Source: CBDFKQ01 sp965248855
Lineage (GTDB): Bacteria; Bacteroidota; Bacteroidia; Cytophagales; 172606-1
Assembly (NCBI GenBank): GCA_965248855.1
Contig: CBDFKQ010000018.1
Location: 55,113 to 119,112, forward strand
Direction of reading: 5' to 3'
DNA: 64,000 nt
Positions 26,260 to 35,140 of the stretch are shown in pieces. How positions within the stretch are numbered: position 1 is the stretch's first letter; each line of letters begins with the position of its first letter. The notes beneath the pieces were generated by a model. The model was not told where the DNA came from and made no database searches. It worked only from the letters and a program-made list of their open reading frames with translations. A program made the translations under genes and the position numbers.

Positions 26260-27405
26260 GTTAAATAAATTACAAAATTGGTCACAAAGCAATTTTTTTT
26301 CAAATTTTTCTTCGGCTAGTTTTCTTGAATTTTGTTGAGCAGATGTTAATAAATTAATATCATCCAAATAAGGTTTTAATTTAGTATAAAAATCTTCCGG
26401 GTAAATTGGATCGGCATAAAAGCCACAATTATTTTCCTCAATCAAATCTTTCATCCAACCTTTAATATTCGAAATAATTAATTTACCTGAAGCCAGAGAA
26501 TCAAAAAATTTATTTGGGCTTGTGGTTTGTAATACATCATATTGAGCAAAAGATATGTATGTAGCATGGGTGCGTTTTAATATTTCTTTCAATTCATATT
26601 TATCAACTCCGTGCAAAATTTTTATATTATTTAATGAATATTTCAATATCGTTTTATTGATAATTTCCCTGCTTTTTCCGTTTCCAATAATTAAAAATTC
26701 TACTTCTGATAATTTATTTTGTTGAAAGTATCGGGCAACATCTATAAAATATTCTAAATGGTTTGCTTCCCCAACAGTTCCAAAATAGGTTATTGTGAAA
26801 GGTGATGCAGAAATAGTTTGGTCACTAAAAAAATCGCAATCCGACATATTGGGTATCATGTAAATTTCTTTTTTCAAACTCACTTTTTCAATACAATCTT
26901 TCATAGCCGGTGAAAGACAAATAATTTTTTCGGCATTTTTATAAATAATTATTTCAGACAGGAATAAAAGTTTTATTAAAAGTTTATTTTTAATGAAACC
27001 TAATTCCACTGGCGCCAGTGGCCATAGATCACGAACTTCAAAAAAGTACGGAATTTTATTTATTTTTTTAAGTGCAAAAGCAATATAACCAACCGTAATT
27101 GGTGTTGAAGAAGCATAGCAAAGAGTAGGATTTTTTATTTTTCGAGCTACTAAATAAGCTTTTAAAATAAATTTTAAAAAGGAATAAATCCTATTAAAAA
27201 AATTAAAAGTATTGTCGTAATGAACGGGCAGGTAATGGACATTTATACCCTCTATATTTATAATTTTGTATTTTCTCCCATTCCATGAAGTAATCATTTC
27301 AACCTCATGACCCTTTTCGATTAATGCTTTTGCCAGATAATAGGATCGCAATGATCCTCCATCTAAAGGGGTTTTAAAATACTGATGGATATAAATAATC
27401 TTCAT
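26242..27405 (-). CDS. Glycosyltransferase family 4 (WbuB-like)
   Basis: Start MKIIYIHQYFKTPLDGGSLRSYYLAKALIEKGHEV is the N-terminal acceptor lobe of GT4 enzymes with the Gly-Gly loop. The donor lobe shows YFGTVGEANHLEYFIDVA and the EX7E-like region around TSPNKFFDSLASGKLIIS. 387 aa is typical. It would transfer a sugar from a nucleotide donor to a lipid-linked or surface glycan at the inner membrane face. No other glycan gene is adjacent, so the acceptor is unknown. The 3' end overlaps the convergent gene at 25726 by 18 nt. Confidence 0.9.
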   Translation of the reverse strand: MKIIYIHQYFKTPLDGGSLRSYYLAKALIEKGHEVEMITSWNGRKYKIINIEGINVHYLPVHYDNTFNFFNRIYSFLKFILKAYLVARKIKNPTLCYASSTPITVGYIAFALKKINKIPYFFEVRDLWPLAPVELGFIKNKLLIKLLFLSEIIIYKNAEKIICLSPAMKDCIEKVSLKKEIYMIPNMSDCDFFSDQTISASPFTITYFGTVGEANHLEYFIDVARYFQQNKLSEVEFLIIGNGKSREIINKTILKYSLNNIKILHGVDKYELKEILKRTHATYISFAQYDVLQTTSPNKFFDSLASGKLIISNIKGWMKDLIEENNCGFYADPIYPEDFYTKLKPYLDDINLLTSAQQNSRKLAEEKFEKKLLCDQFCNLFNSKLQA

Positions 27406-27485
27406 CTTAAGAGCAAAGATGAAAGATAAAAAACGATTTGTAATTAAATTATAGGTTGCATTTCAATCCATAATAAAAATATAAA

Positions 27486-27511
27486 AAAAGGGAGCTTTTA
27501 GTCTCCCTTTT
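27486..27511 (-). terminator. Intrinsic terminator of the His-rich protein gene
   Basis: AAAAGGGAG and CTCCCTTTT form a 9-bp stem around an 8-nt loop. On the minus strand it is followed by a T-run, 9 nt after the stop of the gene at 27520. Confidence 0.75.
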
Positions 27512-27519
27512 AAATTTGC

Positions 27520-27786
27520 TTATTTTCCTTTTTTTTCTTCACTGCCTTTTTTTTCATCACTTCCACTTTCCTTTCCTTTTTTCTCATCATTTTCAATATG
27601 ATGTTTACTTGCATTATGAGAATGCTCTTCAGCGTGTTTGTGATGAGCATTTGCTAAGTTTGAGTGATGACCGGCTTTTTCGTGATCGCCTTTGTCAAGA
27701 TGTTCCGAAGCTTTTTTGTGATTTTTAGAAGCTTGTTCTGAATGGTGAGCAGCTTTTTTGTGATGATCTGAACCTTCCTTTGACAT
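27520..27786 (-). CDS. Small His/Lys-rich helical protein
   Basis: An 88-residue protein with 16 His, mostly in regularly spaced pairs: DHHKKAAHHSEQASKNHKKA, GDHEKAGHHSNLANAHHKHA. The spacing suggests one long helix with a His-rich face. The last 20 residues are charged and rich in Glu, Lys and Gly. No signal peptide. Similar small proteins with 'HHKKAAEHH' repeats are found in many bacteria without a known function; metal binding is plausible from composition only. A dedicated terminator supports it being real, not a shadow of the opposite frame. Confidence 0.75.
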   Translation of the reverse strand: MSKEGSDHHKKAAHHSEQASKNHKKASEHLDKGDHEKAGHHSNLANAHHKHAEEHSHNASKHHIENDEKKGKESGSDEKKGSEEKKGK

Positions 27787-27917
27787 GATTTTAAATATTT
27801 AAATGGTTTGATTAAATTTTATATATAAAACAAATTATATATTTATTGAGTATAGTTAAAAAAACCATGCCGTTAAAAAAAATATTTTAATTTTCAAAAA
27901 AGGCAGTATTAATTTTT

Positions 27918-29276
27918 CTACGAAAGGGTTTGAATTTCATCCTTTAATGATTCTATTATTTTTTGCATTTCTTTGTATTTTCTTTCCGATTCTTCCTGAG
28001 TAGCCATAAGTTCTTCCAAATTTTGTCGCATTTCTTCTTCCTGTGTCTTCATGGTTTCTGATTGTATAAGGCTTTCTTCCATCAATTTTTGAGTTTGATT
28101 TTTTATTTTATAATCCCTTATAAGTACACCTACAGGTTCACTTATTTTTTCAATAAAATTAATTTCAAAATTTTGCAATTGCCTGAAATCTGCAAATTCT
28201 ATAATTCCGGTTACTTCTTCATTTACAATAAGTGGTATAATAATAACAAACTTAGGCCTTGCTTCACCTAAGCCGGAGGTGATGTGAATATAGTTTTCCG
28301 GTACTTTATTTAAAATTATTTTCTTTTTTTCCAAATAGCAGGCACCTATTAAACCTTCTCCGATTTCAATGCGCTTTTCTAAGTATTTTCTCTTTTCAAA
28401 AGCATAAGTAGCGGCTTGCAGTATGTGTATATCATTTTTATTATCATCATTAACAACATATAAAGCCCCCTGATTTAACTTTAAATATTGTATTAACCAC
28501 GAGAGAATATTATAATATTGCTGTTCAATATCTTGGTGGCTGCGCATTAAAACTGTAAATTGAGATAAACCTTCGCTTGCCCAAGTTCTAAGTTCATCTT
28601 CCTTTTTTGTTTTTTCAACTTCTTCCAATGTTTTTTCCAGATTAAGTCTGGCTTTCTCTACCTCAGCATTCGTATCTTCCATTTGTAAGAGCAAATTCTG
28701 GTTCTTTTCTTTTGTAAGTATGTTTATGTATTGCAAAGCATACAAACATGCAACTAATATTAAAATAGCTATTAAAGCCACAAGGTTTTGATAATTTCCA
28801 TATTCTTTATTATTGATAGAGATATCAATCCAATCATTAAGCAGCGGAAACATGAAAAAAACTATAATGCAGTAAGAAAAAGAAAAAAGCAATTTAATTT
28901 TTTCATCCAAATCATAAATAATAAATGGAATGACGAGAAAACTGAAGGCTATAAAACCATTACCTATATATAAGTTTGAAGGTGACTGTGAAATGGCTGC
29001 ACTTGCAATTTCGGCAATGGTAAATGGTATAATTGAAGCCAAGAACCGTGAAATTTCAGAAAAGCCGGCATAATTTAAAAGCCAACCTGCAAGGCTTGCC
29101 ACTAACATTACGGCAGATATTATTAAAAGTTTAGGAGCAAATAATAGGAATAGAATGCTGACAGCAATATTAAAAAACAATAAAACCAACCACAATTGAT
29201 TAGAAATAATTATTTTGTATGAAATCTCTTCCGATAAATCTGAACTTATACCGATCCTATCAATTTTTTTAATCAT
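27918..29276 (-). CDS. Membrane sensor protein with GAF domain, no output domain
   Basis: The N-terminal ~195 residues contain about six hydrophobic helices (from LWLVLLFFNIAVSILFLLF to LVALIAILILVACLYAL). A coiled coil (EDTNAEVEKARLNLEKTLEEVE) follows, then a GAF domain (about 225-390; GEGLIGACYLEKKKIIL, IIPLIVNEEVTGIIEFADF). The C-terminus is a second coiled coil with the Bacteroidota motif QEEEMRQNLEELMATQEESE. No histidine kinase, GGDEF or PP2C domain follows, so it presumably signals through a partner. It stands alone; the downstream gene in the same direction is 500 nt away across a different unit. Confidence 0.85.
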   Translation of the reverse strand: MIKKIDRIGISSDLSEEISYKIIISNQLWLVLLFFNIAVSILFLLFAPKLLIISAVMLVASLAGWLLNYAGFSEISRFLASIIPFTIAEIASAAISQSPSNLYIGNGFIAFSFLVIPFIIYDLDEKIKLLFSFSYCIIVFFMFPLLNDWIDISINNKEYGNYQNLVALIAILILVACLYALQYINILTKEKNQNLLLQMEDTNAEVEKARLNLEKTLEEVEKTKKEDELRTWASEGLSQFTVLMRSHQDIEQQYYNILSWLIQYLKLNQGALYVVNDDNKNDIHILQAATYAFEKRKYLEKRIEIGEGLIGACYLEKKKIILNKVPENYIHITSGLGEARPKFVIIIPLIVNEEVTGIIEFADFRQLQNFEINFIEKISEPVGVLIRDYKIKNQTQKLMEESLIQSETMKTQEEEMRQNLEELMATQEESERKYKEMQKIIESLKDEIQTLS

Positions 29277-29415
29277 TGTTAAATTAACTTTAAACTTAAA
29301 ATAAGTAAATTTTAAGCTCCCAATTTAATAATTGTTATTCTTAGCTGCAAAATTAAACCTATTGATACAAATAATTTAAGATCACAAAAGGATACTTCGA
29401 AGAGAATATTTACAA

Positions 29416-31485
29416 TTATTTTAAAAACCTGATAATTAAAATTTCGAGCAACATAAAAAATAAGGCAGCTGTTAAAAAATATTTCCACAGGCTTAAACCT
29501 ATGTTTTGTTGTTTAAAATCGTTTACAAAATCTTTATCTACAGCCGAATTATATATTTGAACATTTTTATTTTTTGAAAAGATCTGTTTTAACTCGGGTA
29601 CCGGATAAAACCTTAACTGCGACTCTTGTTTATCATAATTAAAAGCCAAATACTTTTCCGTCTTTCCCTTCATAGTCAAGTCATAATAACCTGCTTCTAA
29701 TCCTTGATCATTAGTTGTTTGATTGCTTTGCGGGAATTCAAAAACCAACTGCTTGTCGTTTAATTGTTGATGGGGAATCATATCAAAATTGTCTTTCTTT
29801 AAATGATATACTTGTTCCTTTTCATTTTTATCGACATCAATTGCTATATTTTGTGATGAAAAACTGTACGCAGGTTGCTCTTGTGCTTTACTTAACGCAG
29901 CTATTTTATACATAATGGGCACAAACAAAGCATGTTTTGCCAAATTATTAAAATTTAAATTTAATGGAGAGGCAAACAGATACATTTTGCCCAACCCAAA
30001 AGCAGTTTGTGTTAAAAAAGGATCGTTATTTTTATATTTTAATAATGAATTTCCTGTTCTTGCCCAATTAATAACCGCTTGCGCATTGGGCATACTTACT
30101 GCATTTTTTTGACCAATGTTTTCAAAAATTGAATTAAAAAAAGGTTGATTTATATCGGGTAAGCTTAAAGTAAAATTATTTTCAGTACCTGTCGGTAGGA
30201 TTATATTTTTCTTAAAATTAATAATTCCACTTCCTTTCAATAAATTGGAATAGGAGGTAATATCTAACTTACCTGAAGGAAAAACAGCCACATTCCCACC
30301 TTTCCGCATATAATTTTGTAGGGCCGTAACAAATGCAGGATTTATATTATCAATTTCATCAAGTACAACGAGGTCGGCAGTATTAATTACCGATGGTTCT
30401 GAGGCATTACCATTGTAGGATTTTAATTTAAAAAGAGATTCGTTGGAAAAAACACTTTCAACAAATTTGTGATCGGGTTTGCCATAAAGTTGAACCACCT
30501 GTATAATTGGCGCAGCATTTAAAACAAAAAAATAATCATTATCAAAGGTAATGGGTTGGTCATTAAAAGAAATTTTGCACTTTTTATATCCTTTATCCCG
30601 AATTGTAAAATTAAATGAAGCAATACTGTTGCTGTTTGCTTCAATATTAATGGCGATGGCAGATGCCTGTTGATTATCAATAAAAAACTTAACGGCCATG
30701 TTTTCAACCTTTTCTTTTCCGGTATTTATAAGCCTTATATGCAAAGTATTGCTTTCCATTTCTCTGATAAAAGGAATTGTGAGCCAAACAGAATCCACAT
30801 ATATATTGCCAATGTTATTGCTTTGAACAGGTACGATTATAAACCGATTTAAGGAATCTATTTTTAATTTAGATAGATCGCCAAGCGTACTTTTTTGAAA
30901 ATCTGAAACCCATAATAATCTGTTTTTATTATTTTGATTATAATTTTTCAATAAATTCAATTGCCTTTGATAAACTGATTCGGCTGTTTTATGAGTATTT
31001 GAAAAACGTATTTCCGTAATGCGGTCTTTAAGTTTATCCTTATTTATAATTACCTGTTCGTTATTTTCAAAATTATTGGTTATCAACTGAAATTTAGTGC
31101 CGGCAGGCAATGCGTTTGACAGTTGATCTACTTGCTTAACTGCAACATCCAAATATTTTTGATTCTCCGATTCGCTTTGCATGCTTAATGAATTGTCGAT
31201 ATAAATTGATGTAATGCTGTTATTATCTACAGGTGATTGTTTATTTCGACTGATAAACGGTTGAGCAAAAGCAAACACCAACATTGATATAAATAAAATT
31301 CTACAGATAAGGATAAGAATGTCTCTCAATTTTCGGAAAGAATTGGTTGATGTTTTTACCGTGCGAAGAAATGCAACATTGGTAAAATCAATTTTCTGTG
31401 TGCGCCGAAAATTAAATAAATAAATTATTATGGGGACGGCGATAAAAAACAAGGCCCAAAGGAAAGCCGGAAATAAAAAAACCAT
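29416..31485 (-). CDS. BatA-domain / vWA-like membrane protein
   Basis: The N-terminus is the BatA domain, two membrane helices around an FNFRR loop (FLWALFFIAVPIIIYLFNFRR ... ILILICRILFISMLVFAFAQPF). A von Willebrand factor A-like domain follows with the MIDAS-type DxSxS (SIYIDNSLSMQS, about residue 92). A large periplasmic middle region and a last membrane helix (WKYFLTAALFFMLLEILII) complete it. 689 aa. Related proteins of the Bat/aerotolerance type occur in the phylum; their role is unclear. Monocistronic here, without MoxR or other Bat genes beside it. Confidence 0.88.
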   Translation of the reverse strand: MVFLFPAFLWALFFIAVPIIIYLFNFRRTQKIDFTNVAFLRTVKTSTNSFRKLRDILILICRILFISMLVFAFAQPFISRNKQSPVDNNSITSIYIDNSLSMQSESENQKYLDVAVKQVDQLSNALPAGTKFQLITNNFENNEQVIINKDKLKDRITEIRFSNTHKTAESVYQRQLNLLKNYNQNNKNRLLWVSDFQKSTLGDLSKLKIDSLNRFIIVPVQSNNIGNIYVDSVWLTIPFIREMESNTLHIRLINTGKEKVENMAVKFFIDNQQASAIAINIEANSNSIASFNFTIRDKGYKKCKISFNDQPITFDNDYFFVLNAAPIIQVVQLYGKPDHKFVESVFSNESLFKLKSYNGNASEPSVINTADLVVLDEIDNINPAFVTALQNYMRKGGNVAVFPSGKLDITSYSNLLKGSGIINFKKNIILPTGTENNFTLSLPDINQPFFNSIFENIGQKNAVSMPNAQAVINWARTGNSLLKYKNNDPFLTQTAFGLGKMYLFASPLNLNFNNLAKHALFVPIMYKIAALSKAQEQPAYSFSSQNIAIDVDKNEKEQVYHLKKDNFDMIPHQQLNDKQLVFEFPQSNQTTNDQGLEAGYYDLTMKGKTEKYLAFNYDKQESQLRFYPVPELKQIFSKNKNVQIYNSAVDKDFVNDFKQQNIGLSLWKYFLTAALFFMLLEILIIRFLK

Positions 31486-31827
31486 TTATTTTTTTTAAAT
31501 GAACATTAATTAACAAACGTAAAATTTAATATTATTATATCATCTATAAATATCAAATTTAATTGTAGTAAATATAAAAAAATGTAATGGGTGTTTTTAT
31601 AAAGCAAAAACAGATTTGATTAATCGTTTGCCTGAGTTTATTCAAAATTTTAGGATAATTTTTAATAAAGGAAGTCTACAGAGATCCTAAAATATTCTAT
31701 CATGGCCAATAAATCTTCTAATATTCGATTTTTAATTTGTAAAATTATGGTTCTAGTCTAAAATTTTATTTTTATGAATCTGTGTTTATAAACGAATCTT
31801 TTGTTCTTTTAAATTATGTTGACCTTA

Positions 31828-31859
31828 ATATGAGTTTATTGATATTGATAAACTCATAA
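31828..31859. repeat. 32-nt dispersed palindrome, copy 4 (perfect arms)
   Basis: TATGAGTTTAT-TGATATTG-ATAAACTCATA gives a perfect 11-bp stem. Against copy 2 the stem has G-C in place of A-T, so pairing is kept while sequence changed. Confidence 0.8.
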
Positions 31860-31917
31860 ATATAAAATTTATTTTTTGTTGTTTATTTTCTTTTTGGTTT
31901 AGAAATGGCTTGTGCAA

Positions 31918-32108
31918 CCTTTCAATTTTGTACAACCCATTCCAAACCAAGCAATATGAATTAATACACTTCTCTACAATAAGCGAAGGAAAGTTCAGCA
32001 ATTGAAAACATTATTACCACCCACGACGAACTCTTTAAAGCCGATATCTTTTTTCGCCTTTGTTGGAATCTTACCGGCAAAGAGCCTTATGTTCCAAACC
32101 TCAGATAA
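31918..32108 (+). pseudogene. Remnant of a Fic-family protein gene
   Basis: In one frame 31939-31956 reads IPNQAI and stops. In another frame 31983-32108 reads AKESSAIENIITTHDELF followed by KADIF and ends at a stop. Together these match the conserved N-terminal region of Fic-family proteins (IPNQ-(S/A)-I ... EAK-SS-IENI-TT-DEL). Frames change and stop codons intervene, and the catalytic HxFx(D/E)GNGR motif is absent. The gene is therefore long dead and truncated. Fic proteins transfer AMP or other groups to target proteins and often act as toxins. Confidence 0.65.
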
Positions 32109-32308
32109 AACTAATAATTATAATTTTCTTTCAAATAAAATATAAACTTAAAATTGCAGTAGTGAAAGAATGAACATTGTTTTATTATTCTTTGTCTATA
32201 AACCAAGAATTTTATAAATAAACATGGATATTAGTCATCGGCTATTTGCTAAACTATATAGTTGGTAGGATACCAACAACTGCAAAAAAATATTTTTAAA
32301 TGAAATAT

Positions 32309-32362
32309 TCAAATCTGAAGATTTGATAACGCACTGACGTAGATGGAGACTACACCAATCGG
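32309..32362. repeat. 54-nt two-palindrome element, copy 2
   Basis: Gap-free match to the copies at 8852 and 35853. The first palindrome (TCAAATCT..AGATTTGA) is intact; the second stem (GTAGAT/GACTAC) has one mismatch and one wobble. On the minus strand it reads PIGVVSIYVSALSNLQI and a stop. Confidence 0.82.
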
Positions 32363-32477
32363 GAAAAGGTAAAATTTGTTCTCAAGACTTTGATAAGTTG
32401 AAGTTATTATCTGATTCATTGAAGGAGAATTTATTAATGATAAATACTAAACAAGCAGAAAAAAATTAAAGGAAAAA

Positions 32478-33218
32478 TTATTGCGTTCTTTTTTTGAAGA
32501 AAGGAAGCAACATGGGTGTGTTCCTCTTATAATTTCCGTATTGTTCTCCAAACTCTTTGACAAGATCTTTTTCTTCGAAAAGCACACCTATTACAATATA
32601 AACAGTTAAAAGAAAAGCAAATACAAGATGGGTAATGGTCATGTGCGGAGTTGCCCATAGACCAAGAATAATACCTGCATATAAAGGATGACGGACATAT
32701 TTATAAAAGGCGATTATTCGAAATTTTAGTGGTTTATAAGGTTGTTTGATTAACTCCATATACGTCTGCCTTAATCCGAAAAGGTCGAAATGGTTAATTA
32801 GAAAAGTACTGACGAAGAGAATTATCCAACCAAGAAAGAAAAGAAAATACATACCATAATATAGAGGGCTACCGGTAGTAATGCTCCAAATGTTTCCTCC
32901 CAATGGCTCCCACTGCCAAACGAGAATGAATAAAAAAATTCCTGATTGCAGTACATAGGTACTTCTTTCAATGGGCTGGGGAAGGCTGCGGGTGATCCAT
33001 TCTTTGAAAGATTTGCGAGCCATCACACTATGAGGTACAGCAAAGAGTAATGCAAGTCCGATATTTTTGACCAAGGCTAGAGGAAAGCTCATTTCAGGAT
33101 TTCGGTCAATAGATATTTCAGGAATGAGATTGCTGATGGATAGAATCCAGATTAATAATGACACAAAGCCTATTAGATAGGCAATGATTGAGTAGGTAAA
33201 CATGAGTATTGCTTTCAT
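32478..33218 (-). CDS. mddA: Methanethiol S-methyltransferase-like membrane protein (MddA family)
   Basis: MddA methylates methanethiol to dimethyl sulfide with SAM in the inner membrane. The 246 residues contain five to six hydrophobic helices. Conserved stretches are LLFAVPHSVMARKSFKEW, ERSTYVLQSG, LINHFDLFGLRQTY, FYKYVRHPLYAGIILGLWAT, the typical SAM/NnrU-ICMT region (RHPLY), and FEEKDLVKEFGEQYGNYK. HFDLFGLRQ and RHPLY..WATP together point to MddA more than to generic isoprenylcysteine methyltransferases. It lies 27 nt behind an NTF2-like gene. The biochemical call is by motif similarity; activity is unproven. Confidence 0.75.
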   Translation of the reverse strand: MKAILMFTYSIIAYLIGFVSLLIWILSISNLIPEISIDRNPEMSFPLALVKNIGLALLFAVPHSVMARKSFKEWITRSLPQPIERSTYVLQSGIFLFILVWQWEPLGGNIWSITTGSPLYYGMYFLFFLGWIILFVSTFLINHFDLFGLRQTYMELIKQPYKPLKFRIIAFYKYVRHPLYAGIILGLWATPHMTITHLVFAFLLTVYIVIGVLFEEKDLVKEFGEQYGNYKRNTPMLLPFFKKRTQ

Positions 33219-33245
33219 AATATTATTATTTCGTGTTGATTAATA

Positions 33246-33698
33246 TTATTTAAATTTCATCAGGCCACAAAAAGTTTGCTGGTAGATTTTATCATCCTTA
33301 ATTATAAAAGTATCTGTACCAAGGGAGACTTCCAGAGTTGGGGTATTAGCGTGCCAAACTATATATGCTAACCTATCTATAACCACCAATTTATCAAGGT
33401 CGAAAATTGTGCTTTGCTTTGGAAAATGGGTCATAAGATTAGCAAAAAATACCTTTATCTCTTCAGGTCCGGTATAGCTGGCCTCTTGAGTTATAAAAAC
33501 AGATTCATTTGTGTAGTCTGATACCACAGCTTCCAAATCATTATTTTGAAAGGAATCTAAATGATGAATAATTATATCCCTCGTCTTAAGACTCATAACG
33601 GTTTCGTTAATGATATTCATATCTCGTTCTATAGGTGGAGTGATTTGGCTTAAAGAGTTTAAATTACTTTCCATAATTTCTTTTGTTAGGTTTAACAT
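33246..33698 (-). CDS. SnoaL/NTF2-like family protein
   Basis: The core from about residue 37 (LKTRDIIIHHLDSFQNNDLEAVVSDYTNESVFITQ) to the end (VSLGTDTFIIKDDKIYQQTF) is an NTF2-like cone fold of the kind used by small hydrolases and isomerases. The N-terminal ~35 residues are outside the family; the starts at 33674 (MESN) or later are also possible, so the true N-terminus is uncertain. No catalytic residues can be named. It sits between the AraC-type regulator and the MddA-like gene on one strand, so it is probably under the same control. Confidence 0.8.
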   Translation of the reverse strand: MLNLTKEIMESNLNSLSQITPPIERDMNIINETVMSLKTRDIIIHHLDSFQNNDLEAVVSDYTNESVFITQEASYTGPEEIKVFFANLMTHFPKQSTIFDLDKLVVIDRLAYIVWHANTPTLEVSLGTDTFIIKDDKIYQQTFCGLMKFK

Positions 33699-33820
33699 TG
33701 ATTTTAGATAATGCTACAACTTCTAATTGTTTAATTAAAAGCATGCAACAAAGGTACTGCCAGCCTAGCGCAAGGAGTAGCCTAAAAAGTCCTAATAATC
33801 GACTCTAACGTTCAATTATA

Positions 33821-34692
33821 TTACACTTCTTGTAGTCGTTGCTGACGATATTGATGTGGAGTAGATTTATATTTTGCTTTAAATACTCTAATAAAATGCG
33901 AGGTATCTTCAAAGCCACACTCGAACGAAATTTGACTAATGGGCAGATCAGAAGTGAGCAGTGAATGAAGTGAAAGATCTAATTTGCGTTGTTTGAGCCA
34001 AGCTGCCGGTGTTGTTTTATAAAATTGCCTGAAAGCTCTTTTAAAAGTGGACAAGCTTAAATTACAAAGTTGAGCATAATCTTCCAACTTAAGGTTATAA
34101 CCGAAGTTTGCCTCCATAATGATGCTCAACTGATTGGTTTGATTCTGACAAAGGGAAATAAAATAATTCTTAATATTTATGTGTTTATTGTTGGTGCACA
34201 AATGGAGAAGTAATTCTTCAAATTTGAGTATCAACAATTGTTCATTTGGCTTTTCAGATAATGAAAGATAAGACCCGACAGAACTACAGTAGCTTTCCAG
34301 TAATTCATCAGGCTGCACCCGTAACACTACATCCTGTTTCAACCTATTCTTCTGAGAATTACCTAGAAAACTTTTATTTTTTTGAAGGAAAGAGGTGACA
34401 AAGTCATCAGGGATAAAAATAAAAATGGCACAAAATTCATCCTCAAAGAACTGGTGTGTAAGATTAGCACCTTTCTTTATAAAAAGAATATCACCTTTGT
34501 CTGCTTCGTAGTCGTGGTAAATACTCTTCCACATTTTCTTTCCTGAGGTTATAAAGGCAAAGTAGTTGCTATCAGACCAATCCCAAACTTGGTCTCTTCC
34601 CGCATGCAGGTGTATTCTACAAAAAGAAGTTCACTAACTTCCATTTTTCGGAAGTCATTACTTTGTTTAATGTAGGAATAAAGATTTACCAT
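33821..34692 (-). pseudogene. AraC-family transcriptional regulator broken by a one-base frameshift
   Basis: The intact part, from 34534 down, has the end of a cupin-like sensor domain (DKGDILFIKKGANLTHQFFEDEFCAIFIFIPDDF) and a C-terminal AraC HTH pair (LSLSTFKRAFRQFYKTTPAAWLKQRKL; ISFECGFEDTSHFIRVFKAKY). The N-terminus is encoded just upstream in another frame: from ATG 34692, MVNLYSYIKQSNDFRKMEVS through EYTCMREET. The proper frame resumes as QVWDWSDSNYFAFITSGKKM. Restoring one base near 34590-34597 gives a 290-aa protein, normal for the family. It is either a decayed gene or a sequencing error. It lies upstream of the NTF2/MddA pair. Confidence 0.8.
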
Positions 34693-35140
34693 GTCAGAAA
34701 TTTATTACGTGCTACAAAAATTACATTCTCATCTACCGCAAACTTTGTAACCTGTTGTTCTAACTCTACCACGCTTTAAAGATTCAGTCATTAATCATTT
34801 ATTTAATAATAATTCAAGTAATTTTAGTCCAACATCAATCCAATTTACTGTGGCAAAATTTATAAAATAAACTTTATCCTGATCTTTAATCTTAATTTCT
34901 GCTCATGATTTTCTTAAAGCAAGCAAGTTAAAATTAAATATTAATCTATGACCAAATTTTTAACTTGCTTGTTAAGCTAGAACCACAAGTTGCACTTGCG
35001 GGAGTTGAGGATACCAACAATTTTTTGCTCTAAATTTTTGCTCTTTGTACTTCACCAGATTACAAATCCTATTTTATCTGTCGTTCCCGATACCGCGAGA
35101 AGCGAACATCCGGAACAGCGGGATATATCTATAAATAAGT
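34693..35140. other. Gene-free gap with inverted repeats
   Basis: No coding region recognised. It holds an inverted repeat CAAGCAAGTTAAAA (34920-34933) / TTTTAACTTGCTTG (34958-34971), copy A of a 27-29-nt repeat (34979-35005) and the sequence around TCCCGATACCGCGAGAAGCG at 35087, which is more GC-rich than its surroundings. Confidence 0.6.
34979..35005 (+). repeat. AGAACCACAAGTT...GCGGGAGT repeat, copy A
   Basis: AGAACCACAAGTTG..CACTTGCGGGAGT. The complement of a near-identical 29-nt copy lies at 37688-37716, so the pair is inverted and brackets an orphan gene, a gene remnant and the IS element. Confidence 0.7.

Larger units (their letters stand above)
31486..32477. other. Long gap with decayed gene and repeats
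   Basis: This 990-nt stretch has no intact gene. It holds copy 4 of the 32-nt palindrome, a Fic-family remnant, a small palindrome GTTGGT-AGGAT-ACCAAC (32261-32277) and copy 2 of the 54-nt element. Nothing is recognisable in 31486-31827 or in 32363-32477. Confidence 0.7.

Noticed and set aside
27516..27728. Plus-strand frame rich in Phe and His
   Set aside because: Antisense shadow of the His-rich minus-strand gene, which is followed by a fitting terminator.
32363..32469. Short plus-strand frame reading SQDFDKLKLLSDSLKENLLM
   Set aside because: No start codon of its own, no family and it follows a repeat; too short to support as a gene remnant.
33821..34534. Short AraC protein starting at 34534 as an intact gene
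   Set aside because: The missing N-terminus is encoded directly upstream in another frame and matches the family, so the short frame is a product of the frameshift.
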